From: Roseiarcus sp963809245
GTDB lineage: Bacteria; Pseudomonadota; Alphaproteobacteria; Rhizobiales; Beijerinckiaceae
Length of the DNA: 64,000 nucleotides
Direction: 5' to 3'
NCBI GenBank assembly: GCA_963809245.1
Contig: CAWEIU010000003.1
Span: 496,001 to 560,000, forward strand
Of the stretch, positions 34,123-43,498 are shown piece by piece. Position 1 is the stretch's first letter, and every line of letters begins with the position of its first letter. Both the position numbers and the translations under genes were made by a program. Below the pieces are notes generated by a model. That model was given only the letters and a program-made list of their open reading frames with translations. It had not been told where the DNA came from and made no database searches.

Positions 34123-35622
34123 TTAGTGCTCGTAATATTCCGCGACCAGCCGATCCAGCAGGCGCACGCCCCAGCCCGATCCCCAGGACTGATTGATCTC
34201 GCTGGCGGGCGAGCCCATCGCCGTGCCGGCGATGTCGAGATGGGCCCAGGGGGTGTCGTCGACGAAGCGCTTGAGGAATTGTGCGGCGGTGATCGAGCCG
34301 CCGTTGCGCCCGCCGGTGTTCTTCACGTCGGCGAACCGGGAATCGATCAGCTTGTCGTAGCCCGGCCCGAGGGGCATGCGCCACACGCTCTCCCCGGTCG
34401 CCGCGCCCGCGACGGCGAGCCGAGCGGCGAGTTCGTCGTCGTTGGAGAAGAGGCCGGCATTCTCCTGGCCGAGCGCCACCACCACCGCGCCGGTCAGCGT
34501 CGCGAGATCGATCATGAACTGCGGCTTGACCTTGTCGTGGACGTACCAGAGCGCGTCCGCCAGCACGAGACGGCCTTCCGCGTCCGTGTTGATAATTTCG
34601 ATGGTGCGGCCGGACATCGATTTGAGAATGTCTCCGGGGCGAATGGCGCCGCCGTCCGGCATATTCTCGACGAGGCCGATGACGCCGACGGCGTCGACCT
34701 TGGCCTTGCGGCTCGCCAGCGCGTGCATCAAGCCGACCACGCAGGCCGCGCCCGCCATGTCGCCCTTCATGTCCTCCATGCCGGCGCCCGGCTTGATCGA
34801 GACGCCGCCCGAGTCGAAGCAGACGCCCTTGCCGACGAAGGCGAGCGGCTTGGCGCGCCGTCCCTTCGCGCCCCGCCAGCGCATCACCACCAGCCGGCTC
34901 TCGCGCTTGGAGCCCTGGCCGACTCCGAGCAGGGCGCCCATGCCGAGCTTGCCCATCGCCTTTTCGTCGAGGATCTCGACATCGACGCCGAGCTCCGCAA
35001 GGCTGGCGGCGCGTTCCGCAAAGGCTTCGGGAAAGAGGACGTTCGGCGGCTCGTTGACGAGATTGCGGGCGAGTTCGACGCCCTCCGCAACCGCCGTGCG
35101 GGAGACGGCGGCGGCCCGTGCGGCGGCGACGTTCGCCACGCCGATCGTCACCTTGGCAGCCGCTCCGTCGGCGTCCTCGCCGTTCCGCTTGATGGTCTTG
35201 TACTTGTCGAACCGATAAGCGCGCAGGCGAAGCCCCAGGGCGAATTCGGCCGCCGCATTGGCGTCCCAGTCGCCCACGGGCGCTTCGAAGGCGACCTCGA
35301 CCGACTTGGCTGCGCCGAGCTTGCCGAAGACGTAGCCGCCCAGCGTGGCGAAGTCGATCGGCTTGCCGTCCCGAGCCGCGGCGACGCCGATCACGAGAAG
35401 ACGCGCCGCCTCGAGCCCGGAGGGACGAAGGATATCTAGGTTTGTCAGTAGCTTGCCGTTAAATCCTGAAGTTTTGGCGGCAGCTTCCAGATGGGCTGCG
35501 GCGTCGCCTAGCCGCTCCGCGACCCCCGGTCCCGTCTTGAGGTCGGCGCCGACGAAAACGACATAGGTCCCCCCTTTCGGAGCCGAATGCGGACCGAACG
35601 CGACATGGACGAATTGGCTCAT
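34123..35622 (-). CDS. pepA: Leucyl aminopeptidase
   Basis: A 499-residue cytosolic M17 metallopeptidase. The C-terminal catalytic domain carries the metal and active-site blocks FVGKGVCFDSGGVSIKPG, M-K-x-D-M-A-G-A and N-T-D-A-E-G-R-L-V-L-A-D-A-L. The N-terminal macro-like domain occupies about 1-170. It removes N-terminal residues from peptides as a hexamer; some homologues also bind DNA. It leads a minus-strand group of three with the exported protein and holC, and is divergent from the lpt operon 246 bp away. Confidence 0.96.
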   Translation of the reverse strand: MSQFVHVAFGPHSAPKGGTYVVFVGADLKTGPGVAERLGDAAAHLEAAAKTSGFNGKLLTNLDILRPSGLEAARLLVIGVAAARDGKPIDFATLGGYVFGKLGAAKSVEVAFEAPVGDWDANAAAEFALGLRLRAYRFDKYKTIKRNGEDADGAAAKVTIGVANVAAARAAAVSRTAVAEGVELARNLVNEPPNVLFPEAFAERAASLAELGVDVEILDEKAMGKLGMGALLGVGQGSKRESRLVVMRWRGAKGRRAKPLAFVGKGVCFDSGGVSIKPGAGMEDMKGDMAGAACVVGLMHALASRKAKVDAVGVIGLVENMPDGGAIRPGDILKSMSGRTIEIINTDAEGRLVLADALWYVHDKVKPQFMIDLATLTGAVVVALGQENAGLFSNDDELAARLAVAGAATGESVWRMPLGPGYDKLIDSRFADVKNTGGRNGGSITAAQFLKRFVDDTPWAHLDIAGTAMGSPASEINQSWGSGWGVRLLDRLVAEYYEH

Positions 35623-35868
35623 TCAAATCCCCAGTGGCGACGTCATTGTCTTTGGCCGGATGCGCCGGCGCGGCAAAGGGACTAATCAAGGGGTTTCATG
35701 CGCCCGTCAATAAGCGTGGCGCGAAAGGCGGCGCTTGAGTGCTTGAGCGAAGTCGGCTTGGGCCGAAGTCGCCTCACGCCAATGCGGCTTGCAAGACTCC
35801 GCCCGGCACGCTAGCGCTGCGGCAGGGACCCCGCCCGCCCACGCAAAGGATACGGAAACAACCGCAGA

Positions 35869-37017
35869 ATGTTGCGAATCGAGCGCTATGTGTTCCGCAC
35901 CGTCGCCATGGCCTCCTTCGCCGGCCTCCTCGCGCTGACCGGCCTCGTCTGGGTCACCCAGGCGCTGCGGCAGATCGATCTCATGACCAGCAAAGGCCAA
36001 TCGATGCTGGTGTTTTTTACGATCACCGGGCTGACGGTGCCCTCGCTCGTCGCCATCATCGCCCCGGTCGCGCTGTTCGTCGGGGTGCTCTATTCGCTCA
36101 ACAAGCTCAACGGCGACAGCGAACTCGTCGTCATGAGCGCGTCCGGCGTGTCGCCGGGGCGGCTGTTGCGGCCGTTCGCCCTGCTGTTCGCCATCGTCTT
36201 CGCGCTCGAGGCGGCGCTGTATGTCTACGTCATGCCGTGGAGCTTCGACGAGATCGAGACGATGATGACGCTGATCCGCGCCGACTTCATCGCCAATCTG
36301 GCCCAGCCAGGGGCCTTCAACGAGCTCGAAGCCGGGTTCATCTTCCACTTTCGCGAGCGGGCGCCGGACGGATCGCTTCGCGGCGTCTTCATGCAGGATC
36401 GCCGCGATCCTGCCCATATCACGACCTATATCTCCGAAATCGGCAAAACCACGGAAAAGGACGGCCAAACCTATCTCGTTCTTTCCAAGGGAAGTTATCA
36501 GCGTCCCGAACGGTCGGGGGATTCAGCGGTCGTGACGTTCGACGATTACGCGATTGATCTGTCGCAGTTCGCGAGCAAGGGCGAAACGACCAAACGGCCG
36601 CGCGAGCGCAGCACAGCGGCGCTGTTCAGGCCGGACCCGAAAGACGAATCGGCTCAGCGCCTAGCCGGACGGTTGCGGTCGGAGCTTTTCGACCGCCTGT
36701 GCAGCCCTCTTTACGCCTTCGCCGCCGGACTGATCGGATTCGCCGCGCTCGGCGAGGCGAAGACGACCCGCCAGGGCCGCGGCGTCGCGACCGGCGTCGC
36801 CATCCTCACGTTCACCGCCCTGCGCATGCTCGGCATCGCCGCGACGTCGCTCGCCGTCAGCAAGCCGTGGGCGGCGGTGTTGGTGTGGGGATTGCCGCTC
36901 GGCGCCTCGTTCGCCAGCCTCGATGCGATTTTCAGCGGCCCGCTGAGTCGCGCGTTCGCGGGCGCGCGCCGCATGGCTTTCGCCAAGCGAACTCGCGCCG
37001 TCGTGAGCCGCGCATGA
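35869..37017 (+). CDS. lptF: LPS export ABC transporter permease LptF
   Basis: A 382-residue inner-membrane permease: three N-terminal membrane segments (about 12-30, 55-80 and 98-125), a periplasmic jellyroll (about 140-275) and three C-terminal segments. Typical blocks are MLRIERYVFRTVAMASFAGL, N-K-L-N-G-D-S-E-L-V-V-M and G-R-G-V-A-T-G. LptF and LptG with the ATPase LptB extract LPS and pass it to LptC, LptA and LptD. Its stop overlaps the expected lptG start (ATGA, 37014-37017). Confidence 0.95.
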   Translation: MLRIERYVFRTVAMASFAGLLALTGLVWVTQALRQIDLMTSKGQSMLVFFTITGLTVPSLVAIIAPVALFVGVLYSLNKLNGDSELVVMSASGVSPGRLLRPFALLFAIVFALEAALYVYVMPWSFDEIETMMTLIRADFIANLAQPGAFNELEAGFIFHFRERAPDGSLRGVFMQDRRDPAHITTYISEIGKTTEKDGQTYLVLSKGSYQRPERSGDSAVVTFDDYAIDLSQFASKGETTKRPRERSTAALFRPDPKDESAQRLAGRLRSELFDRLCSPLYAFAAGLIGFAALGEAKTTRQGRGVATGVAILTFTALRMLGIAATSLAVSKPWAAVLVWGLPLGASFASLDAIFSGPLSRAFAGARRMAFAKRTRAVVSRA

Positions 37018-38094
37018 TTCTCTGGGACGCTCGGCCGCTACTTCGCCAAGCGGTTCTTTCGGACCATCTTCGCCGTCTTCGCCGGGGTCTTTTGCCTCAT
37101 CTATGCGATCGACGTCGTGGAAATGCTGCGCCGGTCCGGCGACACGCCGGGCGCGACCGGGCCGCTGATGGCCTGGGTCTCCCTCCTGCATACCCCCATC
37201 GTCGCCGAACAGGCCCTCCCCTTCGCGGTGCTGTTCGGCGCAATGATCTCGTTCCTGAATCTCTCCCGCAAGCTGGAGCTCGTCGTCGCGCGGGCGGCGG
37301 GCGTGTCGGCCTGGGAGTTCATCCTGCCGCCGCTGATGGTGGTCGTCGCCATCGGAATCGTCATGGTGACGCTGTACAATCCCGTTTCGACGGCGATGAA
37401 GCGGCAGGCCGACAAGATCGAGGCGAAATTGTTCGGCGGCGCCGCGGCCGACAGCGGCGGCGTGTGGATTCGGCAAAAGAGCGTCGACGGGGAGGCGGTC
37501 GTCCACGCGGACGGGCGCGACGCCGCGGCGAACGAACTGCACCACGTTCAGGTTTTCAACTTCGATTCGAGCGGCGGCTTCATGGAGCGCGTCGACGCCG
37601 AGAGCGCGTCGCTGAAGGAGGGCTATTGGACCTTGAACGGCGTCGACGTCGTCACCCCGGGGTTCGACACGCTCGTCGCCCCGACCTATCTGCTCGCCAC
37701 CAACCTCACCCAGGCGGAGGTCAGGCAAGCCTTCGTCGTGCCCGAAACCGTGTCTTTCTGGGCGCTCCCCGGCCTCGCCGAACAGACCGAGCGAGCGGGG
37801 CTTGACGCAAGGGCATATCGCTTGCGATATCAAGAGCTTCTGTCTCTTCCGCTAATGCTCGCCGCGATGGTTCTCGTGGCCGCTTGTTTTTCGTTAAGAT
37901 TCTTCCGAATGGGCGGCGTCCAAAAGATGGTTTCCGGTGGCGTCGTGACCGGCTTCGTGCTTTATGTCGCGACGAAAATCGTCAATGATCTCGGCGGGGC
38001 CGGCTTCGTCAGCGTTCCCGTCGCGGGGTGGTCTCCGGCCGTCGTCGGCTGCATGTTCGGGGTACTCGTGCTTCTCCACCAGGAGGACGGCTGA
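37014..38094 (+). CDS. lptG: LPS export ABC transporter permease LptG, apparent frameshift at codon 3
   Basis: A permease of about 359 residues. After residue 3 the reading frame is clean: G-T-L-G-R-Y-F-A-K-R-F-F, a first membrane segment, then SLLHTPIVAEQALPFAVLFG, NLSRKLELVVARAAGVSAWE and the C-terminal W-S-P-A-V-V-G. In that frame the only codons upstream are F-S after a stop, with no usable start. The normal start, ATG 37014 overlapping the lptF stop, is one base out of frame; removing one base at 37020-37022 restores an ordinary M-I-x-G-T-L-G-R-Y start. Using ATG 37117 instead would delete the first membrane helix. Since LptG is normally essential, an assembly error is likely. Confidence 0.88.
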
Positions 38095-40698
38095 TTGGGC
38101 CGGTCCGTCAGCTCTTCCATCGCGGCCCATCGCCGCGCGCAGGCGACTGGGCGCTGGCGCTTCGACGTCCGCTGCGCGGTGAAGTTCGTCGTGCTCGTCG
38201 CGCTGGCCTTCGCCGCGCCGGCGATGGCGCACGCTGCGACGGTTGCTCCGCCTTCCGCGCCGGTCGCCGCCGCGGCGCAGAACCCCGACAAGCTCATCCT
38301 CGAGGCCAACGAACTCATCTACGACAAGGACCACAACACCGTTTCTGCGGTGGGCAACGCCCAGCTCTATTACAAGCATCGCGTGCTGCAGGCCGACAAG
38401 GTCATCTACAACAGGACGACCAAGCGGCTCTACGCCGAAGGCCACGCCAAGCTCACCGACGAACGCGGCGACATCACCTACGCCCAGCGATTCGACCTGA
38501 CCGACGACTTCGGCGCCGGCTTCGCCGAAGGCGTGCAGATGATGGGGACCGACAAGACCCGCTTCACCTCGCCGCGCATCGAGCGCTCGGAGGGGGCGGT
38601 CACGGTCTTCAACGGCGGTGTCTACACGGCTTGCGAGCCGTGCGCGGAACACCCCGAGCGGCCGCCGCTCTGGCAGGTGCGCGCCGCCCGGATCATCGAA
38701 AATCAACAGAGCCATATGGTCTATTACGAGGATGCCTGGCTCGAGGTCGCCGGCGTTCCGTTGGCCTACATCCCCTATTTCTCCGCGGCCGATCCGTCCG
38801 TCACGCGCCAGACCGGGCTGCTGTCGCCGAGCTTCTACCAGGGCAGCTACACCGGCTTTGGCTTCGGAGTTCCCTATTTCTTCAACCTCGCGCCCAATTA
38901 CGATCTGACGTTGCGGCCGATCTATTACAGCTCGCAGGGGCCGTTCGGCGACGTCGAATGGCGCCAGCGCCTGGACAACGGCGAGTACAACATCCGCGTC
39001 AACGGTATTGACCAGCAGGATCCCGGCCTCTTCCCGGCTGCGCCCTATGGCGCCGGCAACCGCACCTGGCGTGGTGGGGTGGAAACCGCCGGCGAATTCT
39101 ACATCAACGACAAATGGAAGTACGGCTGGGACGTCACCGCCATTTCCGATCCGTTCTACATCAACGACTACCACATCAAGGACATTTCTCCGTCCGAGTA
39201 CTATTTCCAGGACATCGTCTCGTCGATCTATCTGCGCGGGCAGGCGGATCGCGGCTTCTTCGACCTGAGCGGCTATCACTTCGAAAGCTCGACCGCCGCG
39301 ACGGATCAGCGCACCGAGCCGCCGGCGGTGCCGATCCTGGACTACAACAAGACCTTCGCGCTGTCGCCCGAGGCGAGCTACGGCCTCGGCGGCGAGATCA
39401 AGTTCGACTTCAACGCGACCGACATCTCTCGCACCGAGGCTCTGTTCCAGTCGACCGGCGTCCAGACGCTCGACAACGCCTACGATCTCTACAACGTCTG
39501 CGGCTTGCCCGGCACCGGTACGGTGAGCGGCGGAATCCGAACCGGCGCCACGACGGCGCCGTCCGCCTACACGCCCGGCAATTGTATCCTGCAGGGCATC
39601 GCCGGCAATTACGCGCGCGCCTCCGAGCAGGTGTCCTGGCAGAAGAAATACGTCGACCCGATCGGCGAGGAGTGGACGCCGTTCGTGTTCGCGCGGCTCG
39701 ACGGCGAAACGACGGACCTCGACACCACCAGCCAGTTCTCCTATGGCAGCAGCACGGTCTACAACAGCGGCCAGACCAACTTCTTCAACGGCGCGAGCAG
39801 CGGCTCGGCCGCACGCGCGATGCCGGGCGTCGGGCTCGAGTACCGCTATCCCTTCGTCTCCACCTCGTTCCTCGGCACGCAGACGATCGAACCGATCGCG
39901 CAGCTCATCGTTCGCCCGAACGAGGTCGTGCCCAAGCTGCAGCCGAACGAGGACGCGCAGAGCCTCGTGTTCGACGAGACCAACCTCTTCGCGTGGGACA
40001 AATATTCCGGCTACGACCGCATCGAGGGCGGCACGCGGCTCAACTACGGCATGCAATACACCGCCAATTTCGCCAACGGCGGCCATGCCAACATCGTCGG
40101 CGGCGAGTCGATCCAGCTCGCGGGGCAGAACTCCTACACGATCCCCTCGCCCGACAACATCGGCTTGGAGTCCGGCCTCGACAAGACGTTCTCGAACTAC
40201 GTCGCCGGCGAGACGATCGCGCCGTTCTCGTCGAACTTCTCGCTCACCAGCAAGCAGCAGTTCGACAGCACGACCTTCGGTCTCACGCGCCTGGACGTGA
40301 TCGGCAACGCCAGTTTCGGCGGCTTCACCACCAGCCTCGACTACGGACGCTACAACGCTCAGCCCCTGCTCGGCTGGATCTACAATCGCGAGGGCCTGCA
40401 GACCAGTGCGAGCTACAAGTTCACCAGCGTCTGGTCGATCAACGGCTCGGTCCTGTTCGACATGTCGCGCCACTACTTCGACGTGCCGGGACAGCAGACG
40501 CCGGTCTTCTACCCGACCAACTACAGCTTCGGCCTGACCTATCAGGACACCTGCACGACCGTGAAGGCGATCTACCAGTCGGAGTTGAGCGACCCGATCG
40601 CGGCGACGCCGGCCATTCGGGACACGACCTTCCTGCTGCAGATCACGCTGCGCACCCTGGGCGACGTCCAGGCCTCCGTCGGCTTGCAGCAGCAATGA
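38095..40698 (+). CDS. lptD: LPS assembly outer-membrane protein LptD
   Basis: An 867-residue protein (839 from the alternative GTG 38179). A signal-like segment (KFVVLVALAFAAPAMAHA) is followed by the OstA/LptA-like jellyroll (LILEANELIYDKDHNTVSAV, about 65-180) and a large beta barrel to the C-terminus. It receives LPS from LptA and inserts it in the outer leaflet. Two C-x-x-C-like cysteines are at T-A-C-E-P-C-A-E. TTG 38095 is adopted as start because AGGAGG lies eight bases before it; it begins one base after the lptG stop. Confidence 0.92.
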   Translation: MGRSVSSSIAAHRRAQATGRWRFDVRCAVKFVVLVALAFAAPAMAHAATVAPPSAPVAAAAQNPDKLILEANELIYDKDHNTVSAVGNAQLYYKHRVLQADKVIYNRTTKRLYAEGHAKLTDERGDITYAQRFDLTDDFGAGFAEGVQMMGTDKTRFTSPRIERSEGAVTVFNGGVYTACEPCAEHPERPPLWQVRAARIIENQQSHMVYYEDAWLEVAGVPLAYIPYFSAADPSVTRQTGLLSPSFYQGSYTGFGFGVPYFFNLAPNYDLTLRPIYYSSQGPFGDVEWRQRLDNGEYNIRVNGIDQQDPGLFPAAPYGAGNRTWRGGVETAGEFYINDKWKYGWDVTAISDPFYINDYHIKDISPSEYYFQDIVSSIYLRGQADRGFFDLSGYHFESSTAATDQRTEPPAVPILDYNKTFALSPEASYGLGGEIKFDFNATDISRTEALFQSTGVQTLDNAYDLYNVCGLPGTGTVSGGIRTGATTAPSAYTPGNCILQGIAGNYARASEQVSWQKKYVDPIGEEWTPFVFARLDGETTDLDTTSQFSYGSSTVYNSGQTNFFNGASSGSAARAMPGVGLEYRYPFVSTSFLGTQTIEPIAQLIVRPNEVVPKLQPNEDAQSLVFDETNLFAWDKYSGYDRIEGGTRLNYGMQYTANFANGGHANIVGGESIQLAGQNSYTIPSPDNIGLESGLDKTFSNYVAGETIAPFSSNFSLTSKQQFDSTTFGLTRLDVIGNASFGGFTTSLDYGRYNAQPLLGWIYNREGLQTSASYKFTSVWSINGSVLFDMSRHYFDVPGQQTPVFYPTNYSFGLTYQDTCTTVKAIYQSELSDPIAATPAIRDTTFLLQITLRTLGDVQASVGLQQQ

Positions 40699-40729
40699 CC
40701 GGGGTCCTGAAACCGCGGCGTTGGCGCCA

Positions 40730-41734
40730 ATGAGCGCCCCCGCGCCGCGTCCGCCCCTCGCGCTGACGATGGGCGACCCGGCGGGCGTCGGACCGGAGCT
40801 CATCCTGCGCGCGTGGACAGCGCGATCCGCCGGCATAGCGCCGTTCTTCGCGCTCGCCGACCCGAACGCGCTGAGCGTCCTCGCCCGCCGGCTGGGGTTC
40901 GACGTCGCCATCGCAGAGGTCGCCCCGGAACAAGCGAACGACGCGTTCGCGACGGCGTTGCCGGTCGTCCCGCTCGAAGGCCAGGCGGATGCCCGCGCTG
41001 GCGAGCCCGACCCCGCCTATGCCGCCGCGACAATCGAATCGATCGAGCGCGCGGTTCGCTATGTCCGCTCCGGCGAGGCGCGCGCCATCGTCACCAACCC
41101 GATCGCCAAGGCGACGCTCTATGCCGCCGGGTTCCGCTTTCCCGGCCATACCGAATTCCTCGGCGAGCTGGCGTCGGCCTGGGGCGCCCCGGCGCAGCCG
41201 GTGATGATGATCTGGTCGCCCCTGCTCGCGGTCGTGCCGGTGACGATCCACATCGCGCTCAGCGACGTCCCGAAGCAGCTCACGCGCGCGCTGATCGTCT
41301 CGACCGCGCGAATCGCCGCCGCCGACATGATCCGGCGCTTCGGCCTCGCGCGGCCTCGTCTCGCGATCGCCGGCCTCAATCCCCACGCGGGCGAAGGCGG
41401 CGCGATGGGACGCGAGGAAATCGAGATCATCGCCCCCGCGATCGCCGAGCTGCGCGCCGACGGGCTCGACGTCAGCGGCCCCCTGCCCGCCGACACGATG
41501 TTCCATCCGGCGGCGCGCGCGCGCTACGACGTCGCGCTCACCATGTATCACGACCAGGGCCTCATCCCGGCCAAGACGCTCGCCTTCGATTCCGGCGTCA
41601 ACGTCACGCTGGGGCTGCCGTTCGTGCGCACCTCGCCGGACCACGGCACGGCTTTCGATATCGCCGGCAAGGGGGTCGCTAATCCCGCGAGCCTGATCGA
41701 GGCCCTGCGCCTGGCCGCGCGTCTCGCGCCGTGA
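40730..41734 (+). CDS. pdxA: 4-hydroxythreonine-4-phosphate dehydrogenase
   Basis: A 334-residue PdxA, NAD-dependent enzyme of the pyridoxal-5'-phosphate pathway. It begins L-A-L-T-M-G-D-P-A-G-V-G-P-E and has the metal-binding histidines in F-P-G-H-T-E-F-L, GLNPHAGEGGAMGREEIE and YHDQGLIPAKTLAFDSGVNV, with the R-T-S-P-D-H-G-T-A end block. The usual neighbour surA, which normally stands between lptD and pdxA in Hyphomicrobiales, is absent. The gene overlaps rsmA by four bases (GTGA). Confidence 0.96.
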   Translation: MSAPAPRPPLALTMGDPAGVGPELILRAWTARSAGIAPFFALADPNALSVLARRLGFDVAIAEVAPEQANDAFATALPVVPLEGQADARAGEPDPAYAAATIESIERAVRYVRSGEARAIVTNPIAKATLYAAGFRFPGHTEFLGELASAWGAPAQPVMMIWSPLLAVVPVTIHIALSDVPKQLTRALIVSTARIAAADMIRRFGLARPRLAIAGLNPHAGEGGAMGREEIEIIAPAIAELRADGLDVSGPLPADTMFHPAARARYDVALTMYHDQGLIPAKTLAFDSGVNVTLGLPFVRTSPDHGTAFDIAGKGVANPASLIEALRLAARLAP

Positions 41735-42645
41735 GCCTCGCCGCCGACGGCTTGCCGCCGCTGCGCGAAGTCGTGGCGGCGCACGGGCTCGACGCGAAGA
41801 AGTCGCTCGGCCAGAATTTTCTGTTCGACCTCAATCTGACCGGCCGCATCGCGCGCGCCGCCGGGCCGCTCGAAGGCGTCGCGGTGGTCGAAGTCGGCCC
41901 CGGCCCCGGCGGGCTGACCCGGGCGCTGCTCGCCAACGGCGCGACGAAAGTGATCGCCCTCGAGCGCGACGAACGCTGCCTTGCCGCCCTCGCCGAGATC
42001 GCCGCCCATTGGCCCGGCCGGCTCGAGATCATCGCCGGCGACGCGCTCGCGGTCGATCCTGCGGCGCTGGTCGCGAAGGCTGCCGGCGCGCCGCTGCGCA
42101 TCTGCGCCAATTTGCCCTACAACATCGGCACCGCGCTGCTGACGCGCTGGCTGGAAGCCGAGCCATGGCCGCCGTTCTTCGACCGGCTCACCCTGATGTT
42201 CCAGCGCGAGGTGGCGCTGCGCATCGTCGCGACGCCCGCCGAGCGCGCCGACTACGGCAGGCTCGCCGTGCTCGCGGGCTGGCGCGCGCGGGCGCGGCTG
42301 TTGTTCGACGTGCCGCCAGCCGCGTTCACGCCGCCGCCGAAAGTCACATCGAGCGTCGTCGAACTCATTCCGCGCGAACGTCCCGAGCCTTGCGATCCGG
42401 GCCTGTTGTCCGCGGCGACGCAGGCCGCATTTGGCCAGCGGCGCAAGATGCTGCGCCAGTCGCTGAAATCCTTCGCCGCGCAGATCGGCGTCGATCTCGG
42501 CGCGCTGATGGAAGCGGCGCGCCTCGACCCGACCCGGCGCGCCGAAGAGATCGACGTCGCCGGCTTTTGCCAGCTAGCGCGGGCCGCCGACGACGCTTCG
42601 GCGGCGCTGACAATTCCGCCGCCTCGGCGCGGATCTCTGCCGTGA
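41731..42645 (+). CDS. rsmA: 16S rRNA (adenine1518/1519-N6)-dimethyltransferase
   Basis: A 304-residue KsgA/RsmA. The N-terminal K-S-L-G-Q-N-F-L-F-D, the SAM site EVGPGPGGLTRALL, the A-N-L-P-Y-N-I-G catalytic motif and the C-terminal Q-R-R-K-M-L-R-Q-S-L-K block are all present. It dimethylates two adenines near the 3' end of 16S rRNA, late in 30S assembly. The GTG start overlaps the pdxA stop. The last 15 residues are a short extra tail after the usual end. Confidence 0.96.
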   Translation: MSLAADGLPPLREVVAAHGLDAKKSLGQNFLFDLNLTGRIARAAGPLEGVAVVEVGPGPGGLTRALLANGATKVIALERDERCLAALAEIAAHWPGRLEIIAGDALAVDPAALVAKAAGAPLRICANLPYNIGTALLTRWLEAEPWPPFFDRLTLMFQREVALRIVATPAERADYGRLAVLAGWRARARLLFDVPPAAFTPPPKVTSSVVELIPRERPEPCDPGLLSAATQAAFGQRRKMLRQSLKSFAAQIGVDLGALMEAARLDPTRRAEEIDVAGFCQLARAADDASAALTIPPPRRGSLP

Positions 42646-42805
42646 AAGACGCTTCGAGTGTAATCGACCATCTAGGGTCTTCGGCATTTTGGTGGACGCG
42701 CCGAGCGACCTTTCGTCATGCGCGGCCTTTGCTGGACAAGCCCGGCCAAGACGATGTGCGCCAACCCATTTGCAAATGGCTCCCTAGGCAGGCTTGCGCC
42801 CGATT

Positions 42806-42847
42806 GACCGATCGTTTGCCCGTCGTTTAAAATGACTGATCGGTCGG
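42806..42847. promoter_or_regulatory. Putative TetR operator
   Basis: GACCGATC at 42806 and GATCGGTC at 42837 form an inverted repeat about 30 bases apart. The second half continues as ACTGATCGGTCGGT, itself nearly palindromic. Sites of this kind are used by TetR-family repressors, and the tetR start is 16 bases downstream. Inferred from symmetry and position only. Confidence 0.5.
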
Positions 42848-42862
42848 TTTTTTTGGTGACCA

Positions 42863-43498
42863 ATGCCCAAGATCAGCGAGGCGCGACGCGAGGCGCGCCG
42901 ACAGCACATCCTCGAAGCGTCCCTGCGTGCTTTTCCGAGAACGGCTTTCACCAGACCGGGATGGCCGACATCGTCCAGCGCTCGGGCATGAGCCACGGCG
43001 CCGTCTACGGCTATTTCGCAGGCAAAGACGATATCATCGAAGCGCTCGCCGACGATCGGCGAGAGCGTGAAGCGGTCCTCAACGCGGCCGCCCGGCATCC
43101 GGGGGATCCCGTGGAGGCGCTCCGCGCGCTTGTGCGAGCCTATGCGCGTTCGCTGCTCGATCCGGAGAGCGCGCTGCGCCGGCGGGTCGGCGTTCATGGC
43201 TGGGCGGAGGCCCTACGCAACCCACGGGTTCACGCTCGCGTCGTCGAAGGAATCGACGGTCCTCGCGTGCTGATCGTAGGCCTCGTCGAACGCGCCCGAG
43301 CCGCGGGCGCGCTGTCCAAGGAATGAACGCCGACGCCGTCGCCCGGACTTTCGTCGCCCTCTTTCAGGGATTTGTGCTCCAGGTCGCCTGGGGCCAGAGA
43401 TCGACCTCGAGGCCTGCGTCGCGGTCGTCGATCGCATGGTGGACGGGCTCGTCCCGTCGACCGGCCCATCCCTCGCCAGCGACGAGCGGAGCGTGAGC
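42863..43498 (+). pseudogene. TetR-family regulator, interrupted by three single-base deletions
   Basis: When corrected, reads as a full TetR protein. The N-terminus MPKISEARREARRQHILEAS and L-R-A-F lead into the helix-turn-helix ENGFHQTGMADIVQRSGMS, H-G-A-V-Y-G-Y-F-A-G-K-D-D-I. The C-terminal ligand domain ends ADAVARTFVALFQGFVLQ and LEACVAVVDRMVDG. Reading requires one missing base in the T run at 42931-42934, one at 43321-43323 and one at 43394. There is no stop in the last frame before the downstream TSUP gene, so the true end is also unclear. Either the gene has decayed or this part of the sequence is of poor quality. Confidence 0.85.

Noticed and set aside
37894..40911. 1005-codon open frame on the minus strand opposite lptG/lptD/pdxA
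   Set aside because: It is the antisense of well-conserved lptD and pdxA; composition is rich in Arg, Val, Glu and Asp with no family motif. Long antisense frames arise in GC-rich genes.
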